A stretch of 64,000 nucleotides of DNA from Flavobacteriales bacterium UBA4422 (GCA_002389645.1 DGQE01000036.1:94580-158579), one strand, 5' to 3'; positions 1-9,673 are shown, counted from the first letter of the stretch. Translations and numbers: made by a program. Notes: generated by a model not told the origin, from the letters alone.

Positions 1-2
1 AA

Positions 3-860
3 CGAATTCAAAAGGAAGAGCAGTTGCGCAACGAAACCATTGAACGACAGCGTATCATCAATATGCTTTTAGGAGTTGGCATTGCCATCGTAATTGGTTT
101 GTTATCGTTGCTTATTTATCAGCTTAAAATGCTAACAGACCTGCGAAAGGAGCTTGCAAAGGAACGTGATGAAGCCAAGCATAATGCTGAGTTTAGAAGA
201 GAAACACTCAATTCAGTAGTTCATGAATTAAGAACCCCAATGAATGCGATCATTTCTTTAGCTGATCTTATTCGTTCTGAGGCGGATATTACGGAGGTTA
301 AAAAGCTGACTCAGCTGCTTTCAAAAAGTAGTAATCGATTGCTGACCACAACGAATAATATTCTAACCTATTCGAGGATAGAGCAAGGCTCTGTGGATGT
401 TGTATTGCGACCGGTAGACTTGGCCGAATTAGTTTCAGAGTTGTGTTCGATGCTTGAAATTAAAGCAAAGTCAAAAGGTCTAGAATTTACCAAGGATATT
501 CCTAAGAGCTTAATAGCAAACTTGGATCGCTCTATTATTGAGATAGTAATGATGAATCTGATTGGAAATGCAATAAAATTCACAAAATCGGGTGGTGTTG
601 ATGTTTCTCTAAAAGAAGGCGATGACTACATTCAAATAAGCGTTTCAGATACTGGAAAGGGCATCTCAGAAGATGATTTTGATAATCTATTTGATCCGTT
701 TTTTCAGGGAAATGATGACGGCTTGGTTAGAATTGAAGGAACGGGCTTAGGACTTTCTATTTGCAAGTATTACGCAGATTTGATATCGGCTAAAATTAGA
801 GTGCGAAGCAAAGTAGGCGAGGGTAGTGTGTTTTCCTTGTTTATCAAAAAGCAGACTTAG
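3..860 (+). CDS. Sensor histidine kinase, C-terminal part (5' end outside window)
   Basis: The reading frame is open to the left edge of the window, so this is the 3' part of a larger gene. It begins with a charged helix (KEEQLRNETIERQR) and one transmembrane segment at about bases 60-125, then a coiled-coil linker, an HisKA dimerisation domain with the phospho-acceptor motif VVHELRTPMNAI (His codon near base 222), and a HATPase_c domain with N box (MMNLIGNAIKFT), G1 (DTGKGI) and G2 (GTGLGLSICKYY). A charged helix just before a single TM is common in Bacteroidota kinases with N-terminal TPR repeats, so the missing part may be a periplasmic TPR sensor (inference). No receiver domain follows the kinase core. 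The stop overlaps the end of the convergent gene at 857 by four bases. Confidence 0.9.
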   Translation, partial: RIQKEEQLRNETIERQRIINMLLGVGIAIVIGLLSLLIYQLKMLTDLRKELAKERDEAKHNAEFRRETLNSVVHELRTPMNAIISLADLIRSEADITEVKKLTQLLSKSSNRLLTTTNNILTYSRIEQGSVDVVLRPVDLAELVSELCSMLEIKAKSKGLEFTKDIPKSLIANLDRSIIEIVMMNLIGNAIKFTKSGGVDVSLKEGDDYIQISVSDTGKGISEDDFDNLFDPFFQGNDDGLVRIEGTGLGLSICKYYADLISAKIRVRSKVGEGSVFSLFIKKQT

Positions 861-1483
861 TCAAGAAACTTCCAGTACATTCTTAACTCCATCTTCCCAT
901 CTTCACTTTTTACAACAACAGGATTTTCTTTAAATATGTGGTAGTTTAAGTTGCTCTCACCGAGAGGGATATTTGAAAAAGCCCTTCTTCCGAAGAAGTC
1001 TAACGCCAATGAAGTAGGTTGAATTCTTACGGTGTCTTCAGGCATTACGTTTGTAACAAAGGGCGCTGATTCTGAAAATGTGCCTTCTGCATTCCCTAGT
1101 GAATATGTTACACCTTTGAAGCTCACTATCAAGGCAGTATATTCAGATTCGCCAATTATTTCGAACCGATCTACATACCTGAATGATGCCCTGAATGGGT
1201 GGATTAATTCATCTGACTTGAAGGCCCCGTCTGAAAAGGCAGTTAATTTGAGTTCGTAGTTTCCTTCAAGCTCAAATTGACGCTCGAAATTATCACCTAT
1301 GTAGCCTCTGTCATCATTGAATTCCCACGTAAGGAACTCATAGTTTTTGCTGCAACTTTCTAAAATAAGATTGTCACCTGCTTCTAGGTAGTCACCAAAG
1401 TCTATACATGCTTCTGGTTTTTTCTCGCATGAAGAAAATACCACAAGAGCGCAAAGTGTTAGCCGTATCGAAAAATTCTTCAT
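857..1483 (-). CDS. Lipoprotein with PKD-like domain
   Basis: 208 residues. The N-terminus is a lipoprotein signal peptide with lipobox VFSSC (Cys 19), so the protein should be anchored in an outer or inner membrane leaflet. Residues about 25-95 resemble a PKD fold: an initial element around a double-Cys segment (CIDFGDY, LESCSKN), then WEFNDDRG and a closing strand EGNYELKLTAFS. The remaining part has no recognised motif. It lies 2 bp downstream of the gene at 1486-2163 and is probably its operon partner. Function unknown. Confidence 0.75.
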   Translation of the reverse strand: MKNFSIRLTLCALVVFSSCEKKPEACIDFGDYLEAGDNLILESCSKNYEFLTWEFNDDRGYIGDNFERQFELEGNYELKLTAFSDGAFKSDELIHPFRASFRYVDRFEIIGESEYTALIVSFKGVTYSLGNAEGTFSESAPFVTNVMPEDTVRIQPTSLALDFFGRRAFSNIPLGESNLNYHIFKENPVVVKSEDGKMELRMYWKFLD

Positions 1484-1485
1484 CT

Positions 1486-2163
1486 CTAAAAACTTAATTG
1501 TAAACCAATTTCTGGTGCTCTATTTATTTGATTCAGACTTATCCTGAAGTTTTCAAGCGTGAAAGGATTTTTTTGGTTGTAAACCGGTTTTTTTAATGAC
1601 TTCACATTGTTTCTTAAAGCGAAGTATAAGCCTGTTCCTAAAACTGCTGCTCCAATACTTCCGAAATACAATGCGTTGACGGTGTTATACCTACTTTCTG
1701 CTGATTCAGAAGAAACCCTGAAATATTCTGATTTAAAGTTTTCTTGAACTAAAATCTCATGCTGGTTTTTGCGAAACACATGAAGAAAAGGAAGCGCCAC
1801 CAAACCTGCTCCTGCTAGCATCAGTGGAGCCGTTCGTCGCATAAAAATCTTTTGTTTGTGCTCGTCCATAGCAAATTGGTAGTCAATGAATGCTGGATCA
1901 GGCTTAAGCTCGATGTAATGGCCAACAGAGTCTTTTTCTGGGATAGTGATTTTAGACTTATAAAGTTTGTAGGTTGGTGACCACACTTCAATTCTATGCT
2001 CGCCAGGCACTATATTTTGAAAGTTTGATACTGGGAGTATTTCTCCGTCTAGCTTGATGAATACTGAACTTCCACCGTTGATGAAAAAGCGCACTTTAGT
2101 TGAGTCCTGCGCGGAAAGGCTTACAGACAAAACAAACAACATGAAGGCTAGAATTTTTGACAT
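1486..2163 (-). CDS. Exported PEGA-like protein with two membrane segments
   Basis: 225 residues with a Sec signal peptide ending near SLSAQ. Residues about 22-80 have the look of a PEGA domain (FINGGSSVFIKLDGE, then PGEHRIEVWSPTYKLYKS), a small beta fold often used in surface-layer or envelope attachment. Two hydrophobic segments follow (about residues 112-128 and 166-184), and the C-terminus EIGLQLSF ends in an aromatic residue as outer-membrane proteins often do. First gene of a two-gene unit with the lipoprotein at 857-1483. No specific function can be assigned. Confidence 0.7.
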   Translation of the reverse strand: MSKILAFMLFVLSVSLSAQDSTKVRFFINGGSSVFIKLDGEILPVSNFQNIVPGEHRIEVWSPTYKLYKSKITIPEKDSVGHYIELKPDPAFIDYQFAMDEHKQKIFMRRTAPLMLAGAGLVALPFLHVFRKNQHEILVQENFKSEYFRVSSESAESRYNTVNALYFGSIGAAVLGTGLYFALRNNVKSLKKPVYNQKNPFTLENFRISLNQINRAPEIGLQLSF

Positions 2164-2223
2164 TGGGTAAAACTAAAGGAATTTAAAATAAACGTGCATG
2201 GCAACTAGAATATGGATAACGAA

Positions 2224-2763
2224 TTAAAGGGGAACGAATCGTTTTGGGTTCAAGATATCCGCTAATTCTGGCGGTCCTGTAAAATACTTCCCTTTAAAAT
2301 CATCCAACTGATCGATGGTTTCTTGCGAAAGTAATTCGCTGATTTCGTCCATCGCTTTATCGCTAATTGCATAAGGGAAAATGGATTCCATCATCTTGTC
2401 GCCAAGACAGTGCGCATGAAATGAGAATTCGGCAGATGATTCTATCGGTTTACCAGTCATCAAACAAGTGTCAGTGTTTGATGCAGTAAACTCGTTTTTC
2501 TGAAGATTGTTCAAGAAATACGCTTCAATGCTTCTAAGTGACTCTTTTGAAAGATCGTTGCGCATATTTTCAGCGCAAGCTTTACACATGGCATATTCAA
2601 AAATGGGTTCGATTATTTCTAAGTCGGGAACTCGTCTAAATATGCGTTCTACAAAGTATTCACTGCCTGACAAAACCAGTTCGCTCTTGCATACCAAACA
2701 ATGATCAATTAGTTTCCCTGTCTCAGAATCTCTGAAACGATCGTCAATCGACTTTTCATTCAT
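2224..2763 (-). CDS. Conserved hypothetical protein with probable zinc sites
   Basis: 179 residues, soluble, acidic, no signal peptide. It shows two CxxC pairs (HCLVCKSE near residue 22 and MCKACAEN near residue 60) and a later Cys/His cluster (TDTCLMTGKP and SFHAHCLGDKM, residues about 100-122), which together could bind one or two zinc ions. No family is recognised. ATG start; it faces away from the peptidase gene at 2860 across a gap of about 100 bp, which should hold two divergent promoters. Confidence 0.65.
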   Translation of the reverse strand: MNEKSIDDRFRDSETGKLIDHCLVCKSELVLSGSEYFVERIFRRVPDLEIIEPIFEYAMCKACAENMRNDLSKESLRSIEAYFLNNLQKNEFTASNTDTCLMTGKPIESSAEFSFHAHCLGDKMMESIFPYAISDKAMDEISELLSQETIDQLDDFKGKYFTGPPELADILNPKRFVPL

Positions 2764-2859
2764 CGTTCAATGATAACTATATATCCCAAAATCCGTCACT
2801 TCTGTCTTTAAACGCTTTTATTGAAAACTCGTGTTATATTTTCGCTAAAACAATTAACC

Positions 2860-5010
2860 ATGAAATATAAAGTAATTCTCTTTGCTGCTTTAATAGGAGG
2901 GTGCTCAAACCCGAACCAAGAAGAAGTAACAAGCATGGCATTAGACTATCCTGATAGCAGAAAAGATTCTACCGTAATTGATGAATATTTTGGCGTTGAA
3001 GTAGCCGACCCTTATCGTTGGCTAGAAGATGACACATCAGAAGAAACGGCAAATTGGGTTGCTGCCCAGAATAAAGTAACCTTTGATTACCTAGGAACTA
3101 TCCCTTACCGAGGTGCTATTAAAGATCGTTTAACGGCATTGTGGAATTATGAAAAATTTTCAGCGCCATTCAAACGCGGAGATTATACCTATTTCTACAA
3201 AAACGATGGCTTACAGAATCAATACGTAATCTACAGAGAAAAGAATGAGGGTGGAGAAGTAGAGGTTTTCTTAGATCCGAATCAATTCTCGAAAGACGGA
3301 ACAACTTCTATGGCAGGATTGAGTTTCACCAAAGATGGTTCACTAGCTGCATATCAAATTTCTGAAGGTGGTTCTGACTGGAGAAAAGTGATCGTAATTG
3401 ATGCCGTTACCCAAGAAATACTCGAAGACACATTGATTGATGTGAAGTTTTCTGGTCTTTCTTGGCGAGGAAATGAAGGGTTCTACTACAGCAGCTATGA
3501 CAAGCCGAAAGAAGGAAGTGAACTTTCTGGCTTAACTCAATATCACAAATTGTATTTCCACCAACTCGGTCAGAAGCAAAGTGATGATGAGTTGATTTTT
3601 GGAGGTGAGGATAATCCAAAAAGATACATCGGTGGTTACGTTTCTGAAGACAACAGTTTCTTGTTTATTAGCGCTGCAAATTCCACATCTGGAAATCAGC
3701 TGTTTGCCAAAGACTTGAGGAAGGAAGATAGTCCTATACTGCAAATCGTTGGAAGTTTTGAAAACAACCATGACGTTATTCATACAGTAGGAGATGTGAT
3801 CTACATTAAGACAGATTTGAATGCGCCAAACGGTAAGGTGGTAGAAATGACATTGGATAAATCTTCACCAGATCAGTGGGTCGATTTCATTCCTGAAACT
3901 GAGAACGTATTGCGCATTGGAACTGCTGGAGGTGATTTCTTCGCTAATTACTTGAAAGATGCGACATCAATGATCGTTCAGTTTGACGAAAATGGCGAGA
4001 AGATACGTGAGATTGAACTGCCTGGCATCGGATCAGCAGGTGGATTTGGCGGGCGTAATGATGATACAGAATTGTACTATTCATTCACATCTTATGTTTA
4101 CCCTCCAACAATTTTCAAATTCAATATTGAGTCAGGAGAATCAGAACTGTATAAAAAGAGTGGCGTAGATTTCGATCCTGAGTCTTTTGAGTCAAAGCAA
4201 GTTTTCTACACTACAAAAGATGGTACTAAGGTTCCTATGATTATCACTTACAAGAAAGGAATTAAATTGGATGGGAGCAATCCAACAATGTTATATGGAT
4301 ATGGTGGTTTCAATATCAGCTTATCTCCAAACTTTAGCACTTCTAACATTGTGTTGATGGAAAATGGAGGTGTGTTTGCTGTGGCCAACTTGAGAGGTGG
4401 TGGCGAGTATGGCGAAGAATGGCACTCTGCTGGAACCAAGATGCAAAAGCAAAATGTGTTTGATGATTTTATTGCAGCTGCTGAATACCTGATTGCAGAG
4501 AAGTATACTACTTCTGAAAAATTGGGCATTGCGGGCGGTTCTAACGGTGGATTACTCGTTGGAGCCACAATGGCTCAACGACCAGAATTAATGTCAGTAG
4601 CATTGCCAGCTGTTGGCGTGATGGATATGTTGCGCTATCATCAGTTTACAGCGGGTGCAGGTTGGGCGTATGACTACGGAACAGCTGACGACAGCAAAGA
4701 GATGTTTGAATACCTAAGAAATTACTCTCCCGTGCACAGTTTAAAAGCTGGAACAAGTTATCCTGCAACTATGGTAACTACAGCTGATCATGATGATAGG
4801 GTAGTTCCAGCACATTCTTTTAAATTTGCATCCACGCTTCAAGAAAATCATGTTGGAGAAAACCCTGTGCTCATCCGAGTTGATGTTAAAGCAGGCCATG
4901 GCGATGGCAAACCAACATCAATGATTATAGAAGAGCAAGCCGATAAGTGGTCGTTCTTCTTTTGGAATACAGGAGTGAAAGATCTTTACAACGAAAACAA
5001 AGAAGGATAG
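2860..5010 (+). CDS. Prolyl oligopeptidase family serine peptidase (S9A), lipoprotein
   Basis: 716 residues from the ATG at 2860. This start is preferred over an in-frame TTG at 2821 because it begins directly with a lipoprotein signal peptide (MKYKVILFAALIGGC). Residues about 30-430 form the beta-propeller region, opened by the family motif DPYRWLEDD. The alpha/beta hydrolase domain carries the catalytic triad: Ser 561 in GGSNGG, Asp 645 in DHDDRVVP and His 680 in AGHGDGKP. Length and spacing match prolyl oligopeptidases, which cleave short peptides after proline. The lipobox places it at the periplasmic or surface side of a membrane, so a role in peptide scavenging is likely. Monocistronic, followed by a strong terminator. 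A TAnnTTCG-like promoter element lies at 2837. Confidence 0.95.
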   Translation: MKYKVILFAALIGGCSNPNQEEVTSMALDYPDSRKDSTVIDEYFGVEVADPYRWLEDDTSEETANWVAAQNKVTFDYLGTIPYRGAIKDRLTALWNYEKFSAPFKRGDYTYFYKNDGLQNQYVIYREKNEGGEVEVFLDPNQFSKDGTTSMAGLSFTKDGSLAAYQISEGGSDWRKVIVIDAVTQEILEDTLIDVKFSGLSWRGNEGFYYSSYDKPKEGSELSGLTQYHKLYFHQLGQKQSDDELIFGGEDNPKRYIGGYVSEDNSFLFISAANSTSGNQLFAKDLRKEDSPILQIVGSFENNHDVIHTVGDVIYIKTDLNAPNGKVVEMTLDKSSPDQWVDFIPETENVLRIGTAGGDFFANYLKDATSMIVQFDENGEKIREIELPGIGSAGGFGGRNDDTELYYSFTSYVYPPTIFKFNIESGESELYKKSGVDFDPESFESKQVFYTTKDGTKVPMIITYKKGIKLDGSNPTMLYGYGGFNISLSPNFSTSNIVLMENGGVFAVANLRGGGEYGEEWHSAGTKMQKQNVFDDFIAAAEYLIAEKYTTSEKLGIAGGSNGGLLVGATMAQRPELMSVALPAVGVMDMLRYHQFTAGAGWAYDYGTADDSKEMFEYLRNYSPVHSLKAGTSYPATMVTTADHDDRVVPAHSFKFASTLQENHVGENPVLIRVDVKAGHGDGKPTSMIIEEQADKWSFFFWNTGVKDLYNENKEG

Positions 5011-5039
5011 GTAAATCAATTCTTTTCGTTGCATTGTTA

Positions 5040-5069
5040 GGGAGGTGTCCGTCAACACCTCCCTTTTTT
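5040..5069 (+). terminator. Rho-independent terminator after the prolyl oligopeptidase gene
   Basis: A 9-bp GC-rich stem (GGGAGGTGT / ACACCTCCC) with a 6-base loop is followed directly by a run of T. It sits 30 bp past the stop codon. Confidence 0.85.
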
Positions 5070-5197
5070 GTGTCTTGTAGCGCGAAGCGCGATTCTGAAT
5101 TCATGATTAATAATTGAAGATTGGCGGATCAATACACCTTCAATCTCGAACCTCTCAGCCATGATTAACCAATCCTTAAATTAGCGCCATTGGATTG

Positions 5198-7719
5198 ATG
5201 AAAAAACAATGCGCCATATTACTGATTGTGCTGGGATTGCAGTTTGCTGGTTTTTGCCAATTGGAGACCACTTGGTGGTATTTTGGAGATAAAGCCGGTC
5301 TTGATTTTCACAGGGGTTTCCCGTTGCTGACACCGCATCTTCTAGCTCTACAGGCAGTGGTGTGGCCACCATGTCTGATTCAGTTGGTAATTTACTTTAC
5401 TATAAAGGGCATGATACCATTTGGAATGGTCAACACCAGTTTATGCCCAACGGCACTGGGCTAATTACAGATGCAAGTTCCGAACAGAGTACTGTCACGA
5501 TTCCTAGACCATTGACACCATATCAATACTATTTGTTTACATCAGACTATAATGGAAATGTGCCCACTGGGGGTATGGATGTAGGTTTGTTTTATCATTT
5601 GATCGATATGACTTTGGGTGGTGGCTTGGGTGATGTGGTTCCGGGGATGAAGAACATTGTATTGATTGATAGCACGGCCGAAATGATTGTAGCTACCGAG
5701 CACGCCAATGGCATTGATTATTGGGTGATGATTCGCGAATGCGCCAGCAATGAATTTCATGCCTTTTTGGTGACACAAACTGGTGTCAATCCAGTTCCTG
5801 TCACTACAGCCATTGGTCCTCTTTTGGGCGGGAGTTGTGAAGGTCAATTGCGGTTCAATCATAAAGGTGATATGTTGGCTTGCACCTATAGCAGTGACAT
5901 TGAGCTTTATGATCTTGATAACACCACGGGCCAATTGAGCAACATCAAATTAATGCCCAAGGCTGGAGTTGCGTATGGGGCGGAATTTTCAGCGGACGAT
6001 ACCAAGTTGTATACGGGAGGACCTGTTCAGTTTGATGTAACACTTTCAACCGCAGCTGCCATTCAGGCTTCAGCGGTGAATTTGTTTCTAGTCACACCTG
6101 GATCATCTACGCTCACTCGTGGCTTGCAGTATGGTTTGGATGGAAAGATTTATGGTATTAACTGGGGCTTTGGCCCCAATGGATATATGTCTGTGATCAA
6201 CAACCCCAATGAGGCAGGCGTTGCCTGCAATTACCAAGATAGTGCTATTTACTTGGAAGGAAGAACTGCAAATGAGGCAGTCCCCAATTTTTTAAGCAGC
6301 TATTTCAATACCACCTTTTATGCTGATAATCCTTGCGCAGGAGACACCACGTTTTTCAACATCAACTATCATTTTATCACCAATGTGTCTTGGAATTTTG
6401 GAGACCCCGCCAGCGGGGCAGCCAACACCAGCACCTTGGTCAATGCCTTTCATGTGTATGATGCTCCTGGGCCTTATATCGTTACACTGATTGCTCAAAA
6501 CGGTGCCGTAAGCGACACGGTGGTCAAAACCATTTATGTAAAAGAAGCACCCAACATCAATTTAGGGCCAGATGTGGCGTTTTGCAGCGCACCGCCAGAC
6601 AGCGTAAAGCTGCTCGCTGGCACCAAAAAAGGCCAATATGCTTGGAGTGATGGAAGCACAGACAGCACACTGTGGGCCAGCGCAACGGGCGCGTATAGCG
6701 TTACCTTCACCAACGAGTGCGGTAGCGATGATGATACCATTCAAGTAGAAGCGGCATTGCCGTTAAGCGTGCAATTGCCACTCGATACTTTGCTGTGCGA
6801 TGATAGTTATGAGATTATTCCTGTTATTCAGAATGAATCAGCACTCACGCAATACATATGGACTGCGGGCGATACTACGCTCAATTATACTGCACTGCGC
6901 GATACATCCATTGAACAAACCCAAATGCACCAACTCAACGTCACCAACGCATGCGGCAGCGACAGCGCTAGCATGTCTATCACGTTTTTAGCCATACCCG
7001 ATGGCGTGTTGCCTGGCGATAGCTTGTATTGCTTAGATCGGGCGTTTTACTTGCTCAACCAACAAAGTGCGGGCATTTCGTATGAATGGAATGACGGCAC
7101 CACGGGTCCTCAATACAGAATAGACAGCAGCGGCACGTATTGGCTCAAAAGCATGAGTGCGTGCGATACACTCATCGACTCGTTCAGCATTGTGTTTAAT
7201 GGAGAACCAAAAATCACTTTGCCCAATGATACCTTGCTCTGCCCAAATGAGAGCATCATGATCAGAAACTTGGCAGAAGGCATTTCATTTGATCAAACGT
7301 ATGTTTGGAGCGATGGCTCAACCGACAGCTCAATCAGCATTTCAGGAGCAGACACAGGGTTGATCAATGTAACAGTAACACTGAGAGAATGCAGGATCAA
7401 CGACAGCATTCGGATTTACACCAAAGGCTATTGCCCTGAACGATGCAAACCCGAAATCCCCAATGTGTTTTCACCCAATGGCGATGGTATAAATGATTTA
7501 CTGAAAATTGAAATGACCTGTGCTACAGGAGATAAAAAGCTATGGATTTACAACCGTTGGGGTCAATTGGTGCATTTGGCCACTTCCAGCCAAGTCTTTT
7601 GGAACGGATATCTCAATGGAAATCCTGCTGCCGAAGGCACGTATTACTATGTGCTCAGCTTCACCGATGAAGCAGGTGAGGAGCGCTTGTTTAAAGGGAG
7701 TTTTAGTTTGTTGGACTAA
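5198..7719 (+). CDS. T9SS type B-sorted surface protein with PKD domain, disrupted by a frameshift
   Basis: The coding sequence starts at the ATG at 5198 with a signal peptide (CAILLIVLGLQFAGFCQ) and reads YFGDKAGLDF, then leaves the frame near 5305-5309. The frame beginning at 5305 continues as FSQGFPVADTASSSSTGSG and VATMSDSVGN. Adding one T to the TTTT run after GA restores an unbroken protein of 840 residues. The first ~300 residues look like a beta-propeller surface domain (HQFMPNGTGLI, YYLFTSDY), then a PKD-like domain (VSWNFGDPASG), several Ig-like repeats with WSDGSTDS, and a gliding-motility-type C-terminal domain (IPNVFSPNGDGIND ... YNRWGQLV), the type B sorting signal for type IX secretion. 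It is either a true phase-variable or dead gene or a sequencing error. GC content is visibly higher than in neighbouring genes. Confidence 0.8.
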
Positions 7720-8430
7720 GGGGGTAATGGTTGAAGGTTCATGGTTCGTTAGTGCGCTTAAGGAAATTCTTCGAAGGCTGAGCGGAGCCGAAGTCGAGAA
7801 GAAATTATATAAATGTTAACCGAGAATTCCATCTTTCGCCTGTCTTCCCGGTCGCTATCGGGGTCGACCATTTCGCTTTCAGCGAAAGCTGAGCATGACA
7901 GGCTCAGGTAGCTATTTTCTAAAAACCATAACCTGTCAGGTTGAGTTTTTCTTAAGAACGAAGAAAAGTATCAAGAGGTAAGGCAGCTGGAATAAATATC
8001 ATTCAATGTCTTGCCGCTTCTCACATCGCCTGCGGCAAGCCTTAGGCGGCCGAGGGATACATCGCGTCAAGGCGCAACACTCGAAGAGACAGACAATAGG
8101 CAGCCACTCCGGTCAGCTAAATGCGTTGAAAGGCCTTGGATTCAAGAAGTGTTCTGATCGAATTGCGACCATAGTGAGACTGGAAAGCGACCGAGTGGGC
8201 GAGGTTGATCATCCAGCCGAACTTAGGTTGCAAGAAGGGCAGGTTGCTTTATGAATTCACAGCCTTGACTTTTTCATTTCCTTTTGTGTCAAGACAAAAG
8301 GGAAGAATAGACCATTCTAGAGTAAATCTCATTCATTTCTTTTATGGCTTAAAGAAACGAAGCAAAGAAAAGCCTTGAAGCCTTTAATATATTTGGGATA
8401 TGCTTGGCATGACAAGCTTCGAATAAGCAT
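7720..8430. repeat. Gene-free stretch of hairpin-rich intergenic repeats
   Basis: No convincing gene. Seen directly: a GGTTCATGGTTCG-type motif at about 7737-7750; an imperfect hairpin around GGCTGAGCGGAGCC (7762-7804); a 7-bp inverted repeat GCCTGTC/GACAGGC (7838-7844 and 7897-7903) enclosing a TTTCGCT/AGCGAAA hairpin (7871-7887) and CCCG/CGGG; AACCT-GTC-AGGTT (7930-7942); CCTTTTGT/ACAAAAGG (8280-8301); and TTTCTTT/AAAGAAA (8336-8357). The part around 8000-8250 is GC-rich compared with the genes around it and has no coding logic on either strand. Such dense inverted repeats resemble multi-copy intergenic elements known from Bacteroidota genomes; copy number in this genome cannot be seen here. 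Confidence 0.55.
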
Positions 8431-8461
8431 AAAAAAAGCCCCTCGAGAGAGGGGCTTTTTT
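8431..8461. terminator. Bidirectional terminator
   Basis: A perfect stem AAAAAGCCCCTC / GAGGGGCTTTTT with a short loop, A-run on one side and T-run on the other, so it can work in both directions. It separates the repeat stretch from the rplS operon. Confidence 0.85.
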
Positions 8462-8514
8462 AACCTAATAATAAAACTCAATCGTTATCTACTAACCCGT
8501 AAACTCCAATTATT

Positions 8515-8548
8515 GAAAAAAAAAGAAGGTCTCTAAAGAGAAACCTTC
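8515..8548 (-). terminator. Terminator of the trmD-rplS operon
   Basis: On the minus strand the stem GAAGGT / ACCTTC (with TCTC/GAGA extension) is followed by nine T residues. It lies 25 bp past the rplS stop. Confidence 0.8.
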
Positions 8549-8572
8549 ATTAAAAATATTTTTAAAAGCTGT

Positions 8573-8932
8573 TTACTTTCTGTTGTAACGCTCTTTGATA
8601 CGAGCTGCTTTACCTTTTCTGTCTCTTAAGTAGAAAATACGAGATCTTCTTACTTTACCTCTTTTGATCAATTCGATCTTGTCAATGAAAGGGCTGTTTG
8701 ATGGGAAAATTCTTTCAACACCAACGCTACTTGACATTTTTCTAACAGTGAAAGTTTCAGTTGAACCTTTTCCACGTTTTTGGATGACAACACCTTGAAA
8801 AACCTGGACTCTTTCTTTTGCTCCTTCTTTAATTTTATAGTGAACAGCAACGCTATCTCCAGCACCAAACTTAGTTAGTTCGCTTTTTGGGTTGACTTCG
8901 TTGATGATATCTTGCATTACTACAGTTGCCAT
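8573..8932 (-). CDS. rplS: 50S ribosomal protein L19
   Basis: 119 residues, the usual bacterial L19 length. Family features: GDSVAVHYKIKEGAKERVQ, FQGVVIQKRGKG, the SSVGVERIFPSNSPFIDKIE segment and the basic tail RRSRIFYLRDRKGKAARIKE. L19 sits at the interface of the two ribosomal subunits. It follows trmD by 42 bp on the same strand, the conserved order of the rpsP-rimM-trmD-rplS operon, and ends at a strong terminator. Confidence 0.97.
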   Translation of the reverse strand: MATVVMQDIINEVNPKSELTKFGAGDSVAVHYKIKEGAKERVQVFQGVVIQKRGKGSTETFTVRKMSSSVGVERIFPSNSPFIDKIELIKRGKVRRSRIFYLRDRKGKAARIKERYNRK

Positions 8933-8974
8933 GACGCTTAAAATTTGGGCTGCAAAGATAGGGTTTACTTTTAG

Positions 8975-9670
8975 TTATTCGTCTGTTTTATGTTTTTTAT
9001 TCCAAATATCTGGTCTTCTTTTTGCGGTGCGCTTTTCTGCTTGTTCATGACGCCATTTATCAATGGCTCCAAAGTTTCCACTTAGCAGTATTTCAGGCAC
9101 TTTTAAATCTTCGTATTCGGCCGGTCGAGTATAGACTGGAGGTGCCAACAGATCATCTTGAAATGAATCTGATAGGGCAGAGGTTTCGTTATTTAGCACA
9201 CCAGGGATTAATCGAATAATGGCATCGCTAACAACCGCAGCAGCCAGTTCGCCACCAGACAATACATAGTCGCCAATGGAAATCTCTTTTGTGATGAGAA
9301 GCTCTCTAACGCGTTCATCAATTCCTTTGTAGTGTCCACAGAGAATAATGAGGTTGCCTTTCAGTGAGAGGCTATTCGCCATGGATTGATTGAAGACTTC
9401 TCCATCAGGAGTCATGTAAATAACTTCATCGTAGGTGCGCTGTGATTTCAGTTCATTGATTACTGTCTCAATGGGTTCAATCATCATTACCATTCCGGCA
9501 CCACCTCCAAACTGATAATCATCTATCTGGCGATGCTTACCACTGCCATAGTTTCTTAAATCATGCAAGTGAACTTCAGCCAAACCATTGTCAATGGCTC
9601 TTTTTAATATAGAGTCAGAGAAAGGTCCTTGAAGCAGGCTGGGCAGTGCGGTTATTATATCTATGCGCAT
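8975..9670 (-). CDS. trmD: tRNA (guanine(37)-N1)-methyltransferase
   Basis: 231 residues, typical for TrmD, which methylates G37 next to the anticodon in tRNAs reading CNN and related codons and prevents +1 frameshifting. Seen: N-terminal MRIDIITALPS, the substrate segment DDYQFGGGAGMVM, the trefoil-knot SAM site ILCGHYKGIDERV and DYVLSGGELAA. It precedes rplS. Upstream, instead of rimM and rpsP, a TPR-protein gene ends only 3 bp before the ATG, so the classical operon is split in this genome and trmD is probably co-transcribed with the TPR gene. Confidence 0.96.
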   Translation of the reverse strand: MRIDIITALPSLLQGPFSDSILKRAIDNGLAEVHLHDLRNYGSGKHRQIDDYQFGGGAGMVMMIEPIETVINELKSQRTYDEVIYMTPDGEVFNQSMANSLSLKGNLIILCGHYKGIDERVRELLITKEISIGDYVLSGGELAAAVVSDAIIRLIPGVLNNETSALSDSFQDDLLAPPVYTRPAEYEDLKVPEILLSGNFGAIDKWRHEQAEKRTAKRRPDIWNKKHKTDE

Positions 9671-9673
9671 GGT

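Noticed and set aside
2821..2859. TTG start for the prolyl oligopeptidase
   Set aside because: It would place 13 residues in front of a lipoprotein signal peptide and lies in the promoter region.
8006..8254. 82-codon open frame on the plus strand in the repeat stretch
   Set aside because: Composition is that of the GC-rich repeat, no recognisable protein, and the opposite strand is equally open in parts. Treated as repeat DNA.
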